Shown: positions 1 to 10,201 of the stretch, in pieces | Layout of the letters: every line of letters begins with the position of its first letter | How positions within the stretch are numbered: position 1 is the stretch's first letter | NCBI RefSeq assembly: GCF_963678635.1 | Contig: NC_087070.1 | Coordinates: 54,538,617-54,602,616, forward strand | Direction of reading: 5' to 3' | DNA length: 64,000 nt | Source of the DNA: Symsagittifera roscoffensis | Taxonomy: Eukaryota; Xenacoelomorpha; Acoela; Convolutidae | Notes under the pieces: generated by a model | The model's database searches: none | Told to the model about the DNA's origin: nothing | What the model saw: the letters and a program-made list of their open reading frames with translations, nothing else | Made by a program: the position numbers and the translations under genes

Positions 1-1204
1 TTATAAAGATGGCATGATGTGATGGTTTCATAGTTTATGAATTCAGTGCCATTGTCTTTAACAAGAGTTTCGGGTCAATCAAATTTGGCTATCCAATGTT
101 CGTAGAGTGTTGTATATGCATAATAAGTATTACAATGAGGTACTGAGTAAAGTGCTACGTAGTGGGTAAATGCATCAACTATTACCATAATGTATTAGTT
201 TCTTTCTGAGGAGGGCTTTTTGTGTCAAATGATAATCTGTGTTTAAAATATAAGCTTTGTCCTTTAAAGTCTTGTTTTTCTGGTATATTTATACTATCGG
301 TTAAATTTTCTTCTTGTATTAAAAGGAATAGTTTTTTCTACATAGTTTTTGTTTAGGTGATTTCTGTTGTGTGTTGTTTTCAATACATGATGAGTATGGT
401 ATTGGCTTAAAGGTTGATTTTCCTAATAAATCTACTTCGTAATGGTTATCTTGGCAGTCAACGTATAATGGAACGTGTTGTTTGGAACGTGAAAAGTTTT
501 ATCGGTGTGTTATTGAGATTTGTTTTTACTGCATATTTGAATTCCAATCGTGGTAATTTTTTGTCTTTTGCAAGGAAAAGTTTAATATTTTGTGCTATTT
601 CTACGGTTGTTTTCCTTGTTAAGAATTCAAGTGGTGTGTTTCGACTAAGTGTGTCTGGTAATGCACGGTTTTTTCCTGCAGTTCAAATTATATGTAAATT
701 TGGAAATTTCCTTGAGATAAGTTGAAATCTACAAACTCCGTGGTTTGGATTTGAATTTTAACTATTAGAAAAATTATAGGTTGGTGATCTGTAAACAAAA
801 CTGTTGGATGTTTTGATTCAAGGAAATAAAAATCCATTCTCAGTGAGAGTATATATTATGGCTGTATATTCTCTCATAAGTGTAGAGAGTCTATGTTCGG
901 CTTGTGTAATTGGTCTTGATTTTGCGAGATAAGATTCAATCTATTTGTACTTTTGCGGGATCGTAATAGTGCTGCGCCCATTCCAAAATTTGAAGCGTCA
1001 CACATAGCATAAAATTGTTAATCTGTATCTGCGATTGATTTTGCTATCTGTTCTGTGAGAATAACATTTATTTCATCAAAACGTTCTTAGTGTTCTAATG
1101 TCCATTCAAATTTATTTTACTGTCTAAGAATATTGTAAAATGGTCTTAGATATAGTTGCATTTTGGATAAAGCTAAAAAACTTAAAATTTCAAGAAATTC
1201 CTTT
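1..1204 (-). pseudogene. Degraded Ty3/gypsy pol fragment (integrase, RNase H, RT end)
   Basis: The first ~290 bases match, at lower identity, the integrase core sequence found intact at 3010-3546 (the TDNGTEF-type region reads in reverse near 40-75). From ~290 the text jumps into the RT/RNase H-integrase linker seen at 3.9 kb and then runs back through RNase H to the RT thumb near 1200. It is full of stops and indels and more diverged than the copies at 2-7.6 kb, so it is an older relic of the same family. No intact reading frame remains. Confidence 0.75.
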
Positions 1205-1520
1205 GATCCGGTTGGAATGGAATTATATAATAACCAAACTAACCAACGCAGCTTACTAAACACCATAAACCATAAACTAACAGCATGACTAAGAAAAGAG
1301 AACCCACGTTACCCAAACCGGATTAACCCAGCTTAAAACTGGATTATTTATTCTTTAGAAGACTTATACTAAGTCTAAAAAAGAAATATTAAAACACCAA
1401 AAAGTCGCAAGATAAACCCAAACCAAAAACAAATTGATTTTTAAGAAAAGGACACAAACAACGAAACAAAAGGAAAACCAGATATAATATAATATAAAAA
1501 GTTAACACAATTATATAATA
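1205..1520 (-). repeat. Inverted fragment of the element B 3' untranslated region
   Basis: Read as its reverse complement this stretch matches about 18,420-18,660 of the window, including the shared strings AAGCTGGGTTAATCCGG and TTCTTAGTCATGCTGTTA. It interrupts retroelement pol sequence. The motif ATTATATAATAAC occurs at both edges (about 1223 and 1513), which could be a junction microhomology or a target duplication. Confidence 0.65.
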
Positions 1521-1524
1521 ACGG

Positions 1525-2532
1525 TTATTTGTTCCACTATATGATTGTAGCAATGCTGCGCCAATGCCAAAACTTGATTGATTGTGGATTTTAAATCCTT
1601 TGTTTGTGGTTCTGTTAAGTTTATTTTATCGGTCAGATTTTCTTTTTCAATTAGTGGTAAAAGGTCTTTTTTATACGAGTGTTGTTTTATTCTCTTTCGT
1701 TGAGTATTTGTTTTTATCCATTGTAAGTATGAAATTGGTTTAAAAGTTGATGTTCCAAGTAAATCAACTTCGTAGTGATTATTTTGGCAATCTAAGTAAA
1801 GTGGGAAATGTTGTAGACTGTTTATCTGTGATTGATCAATGTCAGTTTTTACTGCATATTTGCATTCTAATCGGGGTGATTTTTCAACTTTTGCAAGATA
1901 AAATTTAATATTTTGTGGTATTTAAACTGTAGTTTTTTGTGTGAGTAACTCACGTGGCGTATTTCTACTTAATGTATCTGGTAACGCAAGGTTTTTTCCT
2001 GCTGTCCAGACTATATGTAAGTTTGGAAATTTCATTAGAATTAGTTGAAATCTATAAACTCTATGATTTGGAATTGACTTTTGTGTAAAGAAAAATATAA
2101 TTGGTTTGTGATCTGTGAATAGAACTGTTGGGTGCTTTGATCCAAGTATCAGAAATCCTTATTCTGTAAGTGTATAAATTATAGCTGTACATTCTCTCAT
2201 TAGAGTTGAGAGTCGTAGCTCTGCTTGTGTAAATAATTGTGAATTGGCTGATATGAGGTTCATTTTATTTGTTCCACTATATGATTGTAGCAATGCTGCG
2301 CCAATGCCAAAATTTGAAGCATCGCACATTACATAGAATGGTTGATTTTGATCTGGAATCGTGTTTGAAATTTGTTCAGTTAAAAGTTTTTTAATTTCTT
2401 CAAACCGTGTTTGGTGTTCAGTGGTCCATTCAAAATTATTTTGTTGTCTGAGGATATTATAGAAGGGTCTTAAGTATAATTGCATTTTGTAAACATATTT
2501 ACTGAAGAAATTTAACATTCCAAGGAATTCTT
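1525..2532 (-). pseudogene. Ty3/gypsy RNase H and RT thumb fragments
   Basis: Reverse-strand reading gives the RT thumb and RNase H of the family, with the linker to integrase near 1560-1900. At about 1565 the sequence switches from RNase H (GIGAALLQSYSG region) directly into the linker (LKSTIN-type region), so most of RNase H is skipped at this junction and then reappears at 1.9-2.5 kb. This is a rearranged pol relic. Its right edge is the start of the 2.55-kb tandem repeat. Confidence 0.7.
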
Positions 2533-2944
2533 GGATTTTCTTTTTATTTGTTGGTGGCTGAAGTTTTTGAATAGCATCAATGCGTGATTTTAATGGAGTG
2601 ATAGTGTTTCGTTCAATATTATGTACTAAAAATTTAACGCGTGTTAAAAAGAAGTGTGAATTATTGGGAGCTGCTTTCAGTTTTTTGTTTTGAACTATCT
2701 TATGGTATTTAAGATTTTGTGGGTGATGAAAATGATCTTCATCATGTGTGTGTAAAGGTGGGTTATAACAAATTGAGTCTTTATTTGGTTGGCAATAACC
2801 TTGTGCATTTTTATGGGAATTTGCTGTAAACATAATTGGTTTACGTGGCTTTTGATTAAAAACCATTTCGTATGGTGACATTCCTAAAGTTGTCGTGATT
2901 TGTGAATTGTATGCAAAGGAAATAATTTTACATCCGTTGACCAT
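2159..2944 (-). pseudogene. Chimeric integrase C-terminus / RT-RNase H ORF
   Basis: A 261-codon open frame. Its first ~80 residues are the integrase region after the DDE core (SPYEMVFNQKPRKP and the HTHDEDHFHHPQ segment). It then passes in frame into the RT thumb (FLTRVKFLVHNIERN) and the RNase H start (YVMCDASNFGIGAALLQ). In a normal Ty3/gypsy pol, integrase follows RNase H, so this order can only arise by recombination that joined an integrase end to an RT middle. Transcription or function is unlikely. Confidence 0.75.
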
Positions 2945-3009
2945 TCTGTGTATTTTGTATCATTTCCATTTATGATACATCGGAGATATTCTTGTAGTGA
3001 ACGGTTCAT

Positions 3010-3546
3010 TCATTCGACTAAACCGTTTGTCCAAGGTGCATGAGATGTTCGTGGTTTATGTTTGATGTTATATAAGTAGCATAGTGTGATGATTTCATTT
3101 TCTATGAATTCTGTACCGTTGTCTGTAACTAAGATTTCGGGTAGTCCGAATTTAGCTATCCAATGTTTATAGAGCGTCGTGTAAGCATAATAAGCATTAC
3201 AATGTGGTACTGGGTTGAGTGCTACAAAATGTGTAAATGCATCAACAATGACCATAATGTAGGAGTTTCCTTCTGAGGATGGTGAGATTGGTCCTTTCGT
3301 GTCGAATGAAATTCTATGGTTGAAATACAAACTTTGTCCTTTAAAATCTTGTTTTTGTGCTATTTGTTTTTGATTTGGATACGGTTTGTTCAATTGACAT
3401 ATTATACAATCATTGCATAATACTTTTATCCAAATTGATGCATTTGGGAAAAAAAAATTTTGTGTAAAGTTTGAGTATGTTTTCTCTGATCCGGAGTGTC
3501 CTTTAGTATTTTGTGTATGTGAGATGTTAAAAGCTATTAATATCAT
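3010..3546 (-). pseudogene. Integrase zinc-binding domain and DDE core
   Basis: 178 codons open. The order is an HHCC-type zinc finger (H-x6-H around SHTQNTKGHSG, then CNDCIICQ), then the catalytic core with D in SFDTKGPI, D in LVTDNGTEF and E in TNGLVE. The last D and E are separated by 35 residues, the classic D-D35-E spacing. A stop just after NGLVE, caused by a small insertion relative to the copy at 30,965, separates it from the C-terminal part now found in the chimeric frame at 2159-2944. Confidence 0.85.
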
Positions 3547-4255
3547 ACTTAAAGGAAGACAGGGAACTTTAGAATTGTTTAATTGATATTCTAAAAGATC
3601 TGTATTTTCATTAATTGCTGTGTTATTAAATTTTCGGAAATATCGGAGGAGTGTTTTATTTCCTAAAATTGTGGTATCTGCTTTTACGAGCTTAGTTTTG
3701 TATTTGTGCCATGATTTTAATTGTCTTATTACTGGGTCGAGATTTTGATATTGTTTTAAAAGTTCAAGTGTAATTTTATCTGTTGGGGGGAGAAAAATAT
3801 TGTAAAATTTCTAGTTTTGATAGGGGAATTGTGTCAAGTGGGTCATGGAGGTCAAAAACTTGATTGATTGTGGATTTTAAATCCTTTGTTTGTGGTTCTG
3901 TTAAGTTTATTTTATCGGTCAGATTTTCTTTTTCAATTAGTGGTAAAAGGTCTTTTTTATACGAGTGTTGTTTTATTCTCTTTCGTTGAGTATTTGTTTT
4001 TATCCATTGTGAGTATGGAATTGGTTTAAAAATTGATGTTCCAAGTAAATCAACTTCGTAGTGATTATTTGGGCAATCTAAGTAAAGTGGGAAATGTTGT
4101 AGATTGTTTATCTGTGATTGATCAATTTCAGTTTTTACTGCATATTTGCATTCTAATCGGGGTGATGTTTCATCTTTTGCAAGATAAAATTTATTATTTT
4201 GTGGTATTTAAACTGTAGTTTTTCGTGTGAGTAGATCAGGTGGCGTATTTCTACT
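3547..4255 (-). pseudogene. RNase H to integrase linker, interrupted
   Basis: Contains the connector between RNase H and the integrase zinc finger of the same pol on the minus strand. It is broken by stops and a frameshift near 3800 and 4209. The intact equivalent in element B lies at about 31,140-31,900. There is no separate gene here; the plus-strand frame at 4033-4218 is its antisense shadow. Confidence 0.65.
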
Positions 4256-5014
4256 TCATGTATCTGGTAACGCAAGGTTTTTCCCTGCTGTCCAAACTAT
4301 ATGTAAGTTTGGAAATTCCATTAGAATTAGTTGAAATCTATGAACTCTATGATTTGGAATTGACTTTTGTGTAAAGAGAAATATAATTGGTTTGTGATCT
4401 GTGATTAGAACTGTTGGGTGCTTTGATCCAAGTATCAGAAATCCATATTCTGTAAGTGTATAAATTATAGCTGTACATTCTCTCATTAGAGTTGAGAGTC
4501 GTAGCTCTGCTTGTGTGAATAATCGTGAATTTGCTGATATGAGGTTCATTTTATTTGTTCCACTATATGATTGTAGCAATGCTGCGCCGATGCCAAAATT
4601 TGAAGCATCGCACATTACATAGAATGGTTGATTTTGATCTGGAATCGTGTTTGAAATTTGTTCAGTTAAAAGTTTTTTAATTTCTTCAAATCGTGTTTGG
4701 TGTTCAGTGGTCCATTCAAAATTATTTTGTTGTCTGAGGATATTATAGAAGGGTGTTAAGTATAATTGCATTTTGTAAACATATTTACTTAAGAAATTTA
4801 ACATTCCAAGGAATTCTTGGATTTTCTTTTTATTTGTTGGTGGCTGAAGTTTTTGAATAGCATCAATGCGTGATTTTAATGGAGTGATAGTGTTTCGTTC
4901 AATGTTATGTCCTAAAAATTTAACGCGTGTTAAAAAGAAGAGTGAATTATCGGGAGCGGCCTTGAGATTTTCGTTCTGAAGTATCTTATGGTATTGTTCT
5001 AAAACTGTTAACAT
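4256..5014 (-). pseudogene. RT thumb and RNase H of Ty3/gypsy pol
   Basis: 252 codons open. RT thumb comes first (LTRVKFLGHNI, then KKKIQEFLGMLNFLSKYV). It is followed by the RNase H-like domain with the catalytic D in YVMCDASNFGIGAALLQ, E in LMRECTAIIYTLTEY and D in VLITDHKPIIFLF. It ends in the WTAGKNLALPDT motif that closes Ty3-type RNase H. RT palm and fingers are missing upstream, where the sequence switches to the chimeric junction. Confidence 0.85.
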
Positions 5015-5049
5015 CTCGTCTTTGGTTTGTGTTTGTATAAAATCATTGT

Positions 5050-5496
5050 CTAATTATATGATAACATTTTTACTAAGAATGAGTGGATTTTCTTTTTATT
5101 TGTTGGTGGCTGAAGTTTTTGAATAGCATCAATGCGTGATTTTAATGGAGTGATAGTGTTTCGTTCAATATTATGTACTAAAAATTTAACGCGTGTTAAA
5201 AAGAAGTGTGAATTATTGGGAGCTGCTTTCAGTTTTTTGTTTTGAAATATCTTATGGTATTTAAGATTTTGTGGGTGATGAAAATGATCTTCATCATGTG
5301 TGTGTAAAGGTGGGTTATAACAAATTGAGTCTTTATTTGGTTGGCAATAACCTTGTGCATTTTTATGGGAATTTGCTGTAAACATAATTGGTTTACGTGG
5401 CTTTTGATTAAAAACCATTTCGTATGGTGACATTCCTAAAGTTGTCGTGATTTGTGAATTGTATGCAAAGGAAATAATTTTACATCCGTTGACCAT
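5050..5496 (-). pseudogene. Chimeric integrase C-terminus / RT thumb ORF, copy 2
   Basis: Second copy of the chimera at 2159-2944. It is truncated because the tandem-duplication junction (~5085) lies inside it: after the RT thumb residues TNKKKI the frame leaves into the flanking sequence and stops. This directly places the duplication breakpoint within coding sequence. Confidence 0.75.
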
Positions 5497-5561
5497 TCTG
5501 TGTATTTTGTATCATTTCCATTTATGATACATCGGAGATATTCTTGTAGTGAACGGTTCAT

Positions 5562-6098
5562 TCATTCGACTAAACCGTTTGTCCAAGGTGCATGAGATGT
5601 TCGTGGTTTATGTTTGATGTTATATAAGTAGCATAGTGTGATGATTTCATTTTCTATGAATTCTGTACCGTTGTCTGTAACTAAGATTTCGGGTAGTCCG
5701 AATTTAGCTATCCAATGTTTATAGAGCGTCGTGTAAGCATAATAAGCATTACAATGTGGTACTGGGTTGAGTGCTACAAAATGTGTAAATGCATCAACAA
5801 TGACCATAATGTAGGAGTTTCCTTCTGAGGATGGTGAGATTGGTCCTTTCGTGTCGAATGAAATTCTATGGTTGAAATACAAACTTTGTCCTTTAAAATC
5901 TTGTTTTTGTGCTATTTGTTTTTGATTTGGATACGGTTTGTTCAATTGACATATTATACAATCATTGCATAATACTTTTATCCAAATTGATGCATTTGGG
6001 AAAAAAAAATTTTGTGTAAAGTTTGAGTATGTTTTCTCTGATCCGGAGTGTCCTTTAGTATTTTGTGTATGTGAGATGTTAAAAGCTATTAATATCAT
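5562..6098 (-). pseudogene. Integrase zinc-binding domain and DDE core, copy 2
   Basis: Protein identical to that at 3010-3546, with the same HHCC finger, D-D35-E triad and premature stop after NGLVE. It is part of the tandem duplication. Confidence 0.85.
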
Positions 6099-6807
6099 AC
6101 TTAAAGGAAGACAGGGAACTTTAGAATTGTTTAATTGATATTCTAAAAGATCTGTATTTTCATTAATTGCTGTGTTATTAAATTTTCGGAAATATCGGAG
6201 GAGTGTTTTATTTCCTAAAATTGTGGTATCTGCTTTTACGAGCTTAGTTTTGTATTTGTGCCATGATTTTAATTGTCTTATTACTGGGTCGAGATTTTGA
6301 TATTGTTTTAAAAGTTCAAGTGTAATTTTATCTGTTGGGGGGAGAAAAATATTGTAAAATTTCTAGTTTTGATAGGGGAATTGTGTCAAGTGGGTCATGG
6401 AGGTCAAAAACTTGATTGATTGTGGATTTTAAATCCTTTGTTTGTGGTTCTGTTAAGTTTATTTTATCGGTCAGATTTTCTTTTTCAATTAGTGGTAAAA
6501 GGTCTTTTTTATACGAGTGTTGTTTTATTCTCTTTCGTTGAGTATTTGTTTTTATCCATTGTGAGTATGGAATTGGTTTAAAAATTGATGTTCCAAGTAA
6601 ATCAACTTCGTAGTGATTATTTGGGCAATCTAAGTAAAGTGGGAAATGTTGTAGATTGTTTATCTGTGATTGATCAATTTCAGTTTTTACTGCATATTTG
6701 CATTCTAATCGGGGTGATGTTTCATCTTTTGCAAGATAAAATTTATTATTTTGTGGTATTTAAACTGTAGTTTTTCGTGTGAGTAGATCAGGTGGCGTAT
6801 TTCTACT

Positions 6808-7566
6808 TCATGTATCTGGTAACCCAAGGTTTTTCCCTGCTGTCCAAACTATATGTAAGTTTGGAAATTCCATTAGAATTAGTTGAAATCTATGAACTCT
6901 ATGATTTGGAATTGACTTTTGTGTAAAGAGAAATATAATTGGTTTGTGATCTGTGATTAGAACTGTTGGGTGCTTTGATCCAAGTATCAGAAATCCATAT
7001 TCTGTAAGTGTATAAATTATAGCTGTACATTCTCTCATTAGAGTTGAGAGTCGTAGCTCTGCTTGTGTGAATAATCGTGAATTTGCTGATATGAGGTTCA
7101 TTTTATTTGTTCCACTATATGATTGTAGCAATGCTGCGCCGATGCCAAAATTTGAAGCATCGCACATTACATAGAATGGTTGATTTTGATCTGGAATCGT
7201 GTTTGAAATTTGTTCAGTTAAAAGTTTTTTTATTTCTTCAAATCGTGTTTGGTGTTCAGTGGTCCATTCAAAATTATTTTGTTGTCTGAGGATATTATAG
7301 AAGGGTGTTAAGTATAATTGCATTTTGTAAACATATTTACTTAAGAAATTTAACATTCCAAGGAATTCTTGGATTTTCTTTTTATTTGTTGGTGGCTGAA
7401 GTTTTTGAATAGCATCAATGCGTGATTTTAATGGAGTGATAGTGTTTCGTTCAATGTTATGTCCTAAAAATTTAACGCGTGTTAAAAAGAAGAGTGAATT
7501 ATCGGGAGCGGCCTTGAGATTTTCGTTCTGAAGTATCTTATGGTATTGTTCTAAAACTGTTAACAT
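6808..7566 (-). pseudogene. RT thumb and RNase H, copy 2
   Basis: 252 codons, identical to 4256-5014 except for one residue near the end (GKNLGLPDT instead of GKNLALPDT). RNase H catalytic residues are retained. It is part of the tandem duplication. Confidence 0.85.
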
Positions 7567-7638
7567 CTCGTCTTTGGTTTGTGTTTGTATAAAATCATTG
7601 TCTAATTATATGATAACATTTTTACTAAGAATGAGTGG

Positions 7639-8372
7639 TAGGAGACTTTGCTCATAAAGGCTGAAAAGCTGCTGGTACTATGGTATTTCCTTAGAATAGT
7701 CTATTAAATTCATTTTGTTGGTTGCCAATAACAATTTGTGTTAGGCATCGTGATTTTTCATCTAGTGGTATTTGATTATATGCACTGTTCATATCAGCTG
7801 TTATCAAATGTTGTCCCTTTATTTCAGTTAATATTACCTGGATTGGTTCATGGCCCAATTACATTTAGATTAACCAATTAGTGAATTAAGCTATCTTGCG
7901 TCTAAAACAATATTCAGTGATTCACCTTTAGAGAATGATAACAGGGTTTATGAAGGTATTTCTTTTCGTTTGTTCTTCTTTATTTGCTGGTGAGATAATT
8001 TCATATTGTTCTAGTATTTCAAGTAATCGGTTGACTTTGTCTTGTAAATGAATTGGGACTTTGCTTGCTGGTTGTTTTTTGAAAACTGCATCAGGCTTTA
8101 GAGGTAAATTTAATGGTGAATTTACTTTTCCAACATCAAATTCAGATGTTGTGTAAATTTTTGGATATTTTAAAAAGAGTTCAGCTAATTGTTCAAATTC
8201 TTCTTGTGTTATCTGAGAGTGTTGAAAATAAAACAATGTTAAAAATTTTGGTTGTTCCTCCGTGTATTTTGATATTTGAAATGTTGGTTTAAAATTGGGT
8301 GTTTTTGTGCTATAATATTTGTTTCGTTTTCCATTACTTAATATATTATTAATTGATAATTCTTCGTTAATA
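7639..8372 (-). pseudogene. Element A: N-terminal RT (fingers/palm), broken
   Basis: On the minus strand, 8236-7928 is open for 102 codons: the pre-RT region (LPLKPDAVFKKQPASKVP) followed by the first RT segment (NRLLEILEQYEIISPANKEE ... TFINPVIIL). Stops and frameshifts interrupt the next RT segment (7640-7927), which still shows the ITADMNSAYNQ-like palm region in pieces. In Ty3/gypsy pol this lies between protease and the YxDD active site; the YxDD box itself is lost here at the join to the tandem repeat. Confidence 0.7.
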
Positions 8373-8743
8373 ACCTATTTACTTTGTTTTGTAGGTGACT
8401 TGGTATTTTACTTGCTTGATGATTTTTGAGTACTCCGTCAGGCTTAAGAGGTAGATTTAATAGTGAAATTATTTTTCCAACATCAAATTTAGATGTCGCA
8501 TAAACCAATGAGTAAATTAGTAAAAATTCTGCTAATTGATCAAACTCTTGTTGATTAATTTGAGAATGTTGAAAATTGAACGTTGTGAGAAATTTTTTTT
8601 GTTCGATGTGTAATTTGAAATTTGAAATGTTGGTTTAGAGTAAGGTGTTTTTGTGAAAGAATATGTGTTTTTCGTTTAGAGCCATTTGTTAAATTGTTAA
8701 TTGATAATTTTTCATTAAGAATTGTCGATTGACCAATATCTAG
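8373..8743 (-). pseudogene. Second, diverged copy of the pre-RT segment
   Basis: Minus-strand reading resembles the stretch just to its left (PLKPDGVLKNHQ-like text near 8400-8460, then FDVGKII near 8490), and is closer to the version in element B at 33.2-33.3 kb. The two diverged versions lie side by side, so element A here is a junction between two pol lineages. There are stops throughout. Confidence 0.55.
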
Positions 8744-9307
8744 TTATTTTAGAAAATTATTTACTTTATATGCTTTTTCTTGTGTTTGCTTACAGGAGTT
8801 ATTTAAAAGTTTTTTTTGTTCCATTGTTTGGGTTGGAACAAGATTTAACTGTATTTGTCCGTAATTTGTAAGACATGATCCTTGTGCTGTGGCTAATTTG
8901 CTGGCAGTTTTTGAAGGTAACCATTTTGGGTAAAGAGTTTGGATTTCATTCCATGTTGGGAAGTTTATAATATTTGATACTGTCCCTGAGTCAATTACAA
9001 AATCAATTTCAAGGTCTAGTGATTGGAAATCTTTACTCTTTGGCCTTTCTAAAAGAAGGGGTTTCTTCTGGCGGTTGTATTTTATTTGTCGTATTTTGAT
9101 ATATGCTATCCATACTCGAACTGTTTTGAATGACTTCTGGAGTGTAATCTGTGTAGATTTGACTAATAATTGTCTTTTTGAGATTAGAAAAGCTGGTATT
9201 GTTTTGATGAAATTTCGATTCGATTGTTGTTTCGTATTGGTTTTCAATTTGAAGCATATTGATTGAAAGCGTATTTTCTGTGTCGCTTTCGTCATCCGTG
9301 GCTTCAC
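8744..9307 (-). pseudogene. Element A: retropepsin-like protease region
   Basis: 187 codons open on the minus strand. Around residues 100-115 it reads LEIDFVIDSGTVSNIINFP, where the DSG triad after two hydrophobic residues is the active-site signature of aspartic retropepsins. A flap-like segment rich in Gly follows (ATAQGSCLTNYGQIQLNL). It lies between gag and RT as expected for Ty3/gypsy gag-pro-pol. The start codon used is arbitrary because the protease is normally made as part of a polyprotein. Element B has lost this region. Confidence 0.7.
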
Positions 9308-9325
9308 AATGTATGTGATTTAATT

Positions 9326-10201
9326 TTATTTCTGAGCTTTCTGTATTATCAACACCGGGAGGGTCTGGTTGAGTTTCTTCAGTTGATTGTAGTTGGTTAA
9401 TTTGCCGTTGATGTTTAGGTGTGCTACTTCTTTAATTTTGTTGATGACTTGTATTTTGTGTGTTATTTCTTTGTGGTGACTGAGAATAATTTCTTTGTCA
9501 ATTTGGATAGTTATTATTTCAATTCCTGGAGTTGCCACTTGATCTATTGTGACTATTCTAGTATCTTGATCTATTGTTTGAATAATTTCGTGATCTATTA
9601 TCTGAGTATTGCCATTTTCTCTTATTTGATTAGTTTCTGTATCGATTATGTGAGGAGTTTCTATACGGTCGTTTGAATAATATCTGTTCCGAGATTTTGA
9701 ATACGAGCGGTTCTTATTATCATTTGAGTAATTACTTCTGTTTGAGTTTGATCTTGAGGAGTTGTTTCGATATTGATTATTTTGACTATATGATCTGCTA
9801 TATCTATTTTGTGAGAAACTTTGTGAATTTCTTCTGTCTGGAGATCGTCCGCGAAGGTTGTTTCTGCAAGGTGATTGTTGTCTATAGTTATTGTAGCTAT
9901 CTGGAAGTGGTTTTCCTAAGCTATTTTTACTGTGAATAATTGTGTTTGGTAGATTTCGGTCTTTTTTCATATATTGGTAAAAAGATTTATTTCTCTCTCT
10001 ATGTTTTTGTGGTTTGCTTTGAGTTTTTTCTGCATTCAGCAATGCTATGTCCATATCTGCAAGAGTAATTGCACCATTTTTGAATGATGGTTTACCTACG
10101 ATATTTGGGTTCTTTTCGTAGATATTCAATATTTTGTGAAGTTGTTGTCTGAATGTTGTTTCCATATTATAGTTTTTGATTTCTGCTTCTTCTAATTTCA
10201 T
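9326..10201 (-). pseudogene. Element A: Gag C-terminal, Arg/Ser/Asn-rich domain
   Basis: 291 codons open on the minus strand. The N-terminal ~60 residues align with the Gag zinc-knuckle region of element B. A long low-complexity region rich in R, S, N and Y (SRSYSQNNQYRNNSSRSNS type) follows, then an Ile-rich tail that looks frameshifted. Underlying codons at ~10,020-10,080 still encode Cys and His, but in a different frame and with altered spacing, so no standard CX2CX4HX4C knuckle survives. The role is presumably nucleic-acid binding in Gag. Confidence 0.65.

Larger units (their letters stand above)
2533..5085. repeat. 2.55-kb tandem duplication, copy 1
   Basis: This block is repeated immediately downstream at 5086-7638. 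I saw only about three base differences between the two (for example near 2696/5248, 4275/6827 and 4680/7232). The junction at ~5085 joins the end motif ATGAGTGG to the start motif GGATTTTC; the three bases TGG are shared by both ends, as expected of microhomology-mediated duplication. Such high identity means a very recent event or an assembly artefact. Confidence 0.9.
5086..7638. repeat. 2.55-kb tandem duplication, copy 2
   Basis: Near-identical to 2533-5085. The copy ends at ATGAGTGG, after which the sequence diverges into the RT palm region of element A. Confidence 0.9.

Noticed and set aside
7107-7289. 60-codon plus-strand frame
   Set aside because: Antisense of RNase H/RT thumb in the tandem duplication; closed by one base change in the first copy.
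9419-9939. Plus-strand Y/F-rich frames (9419-9676, 9673-9939)
   Set aside because: Same effect: antisense of the Gag low-complexity domain of element A.
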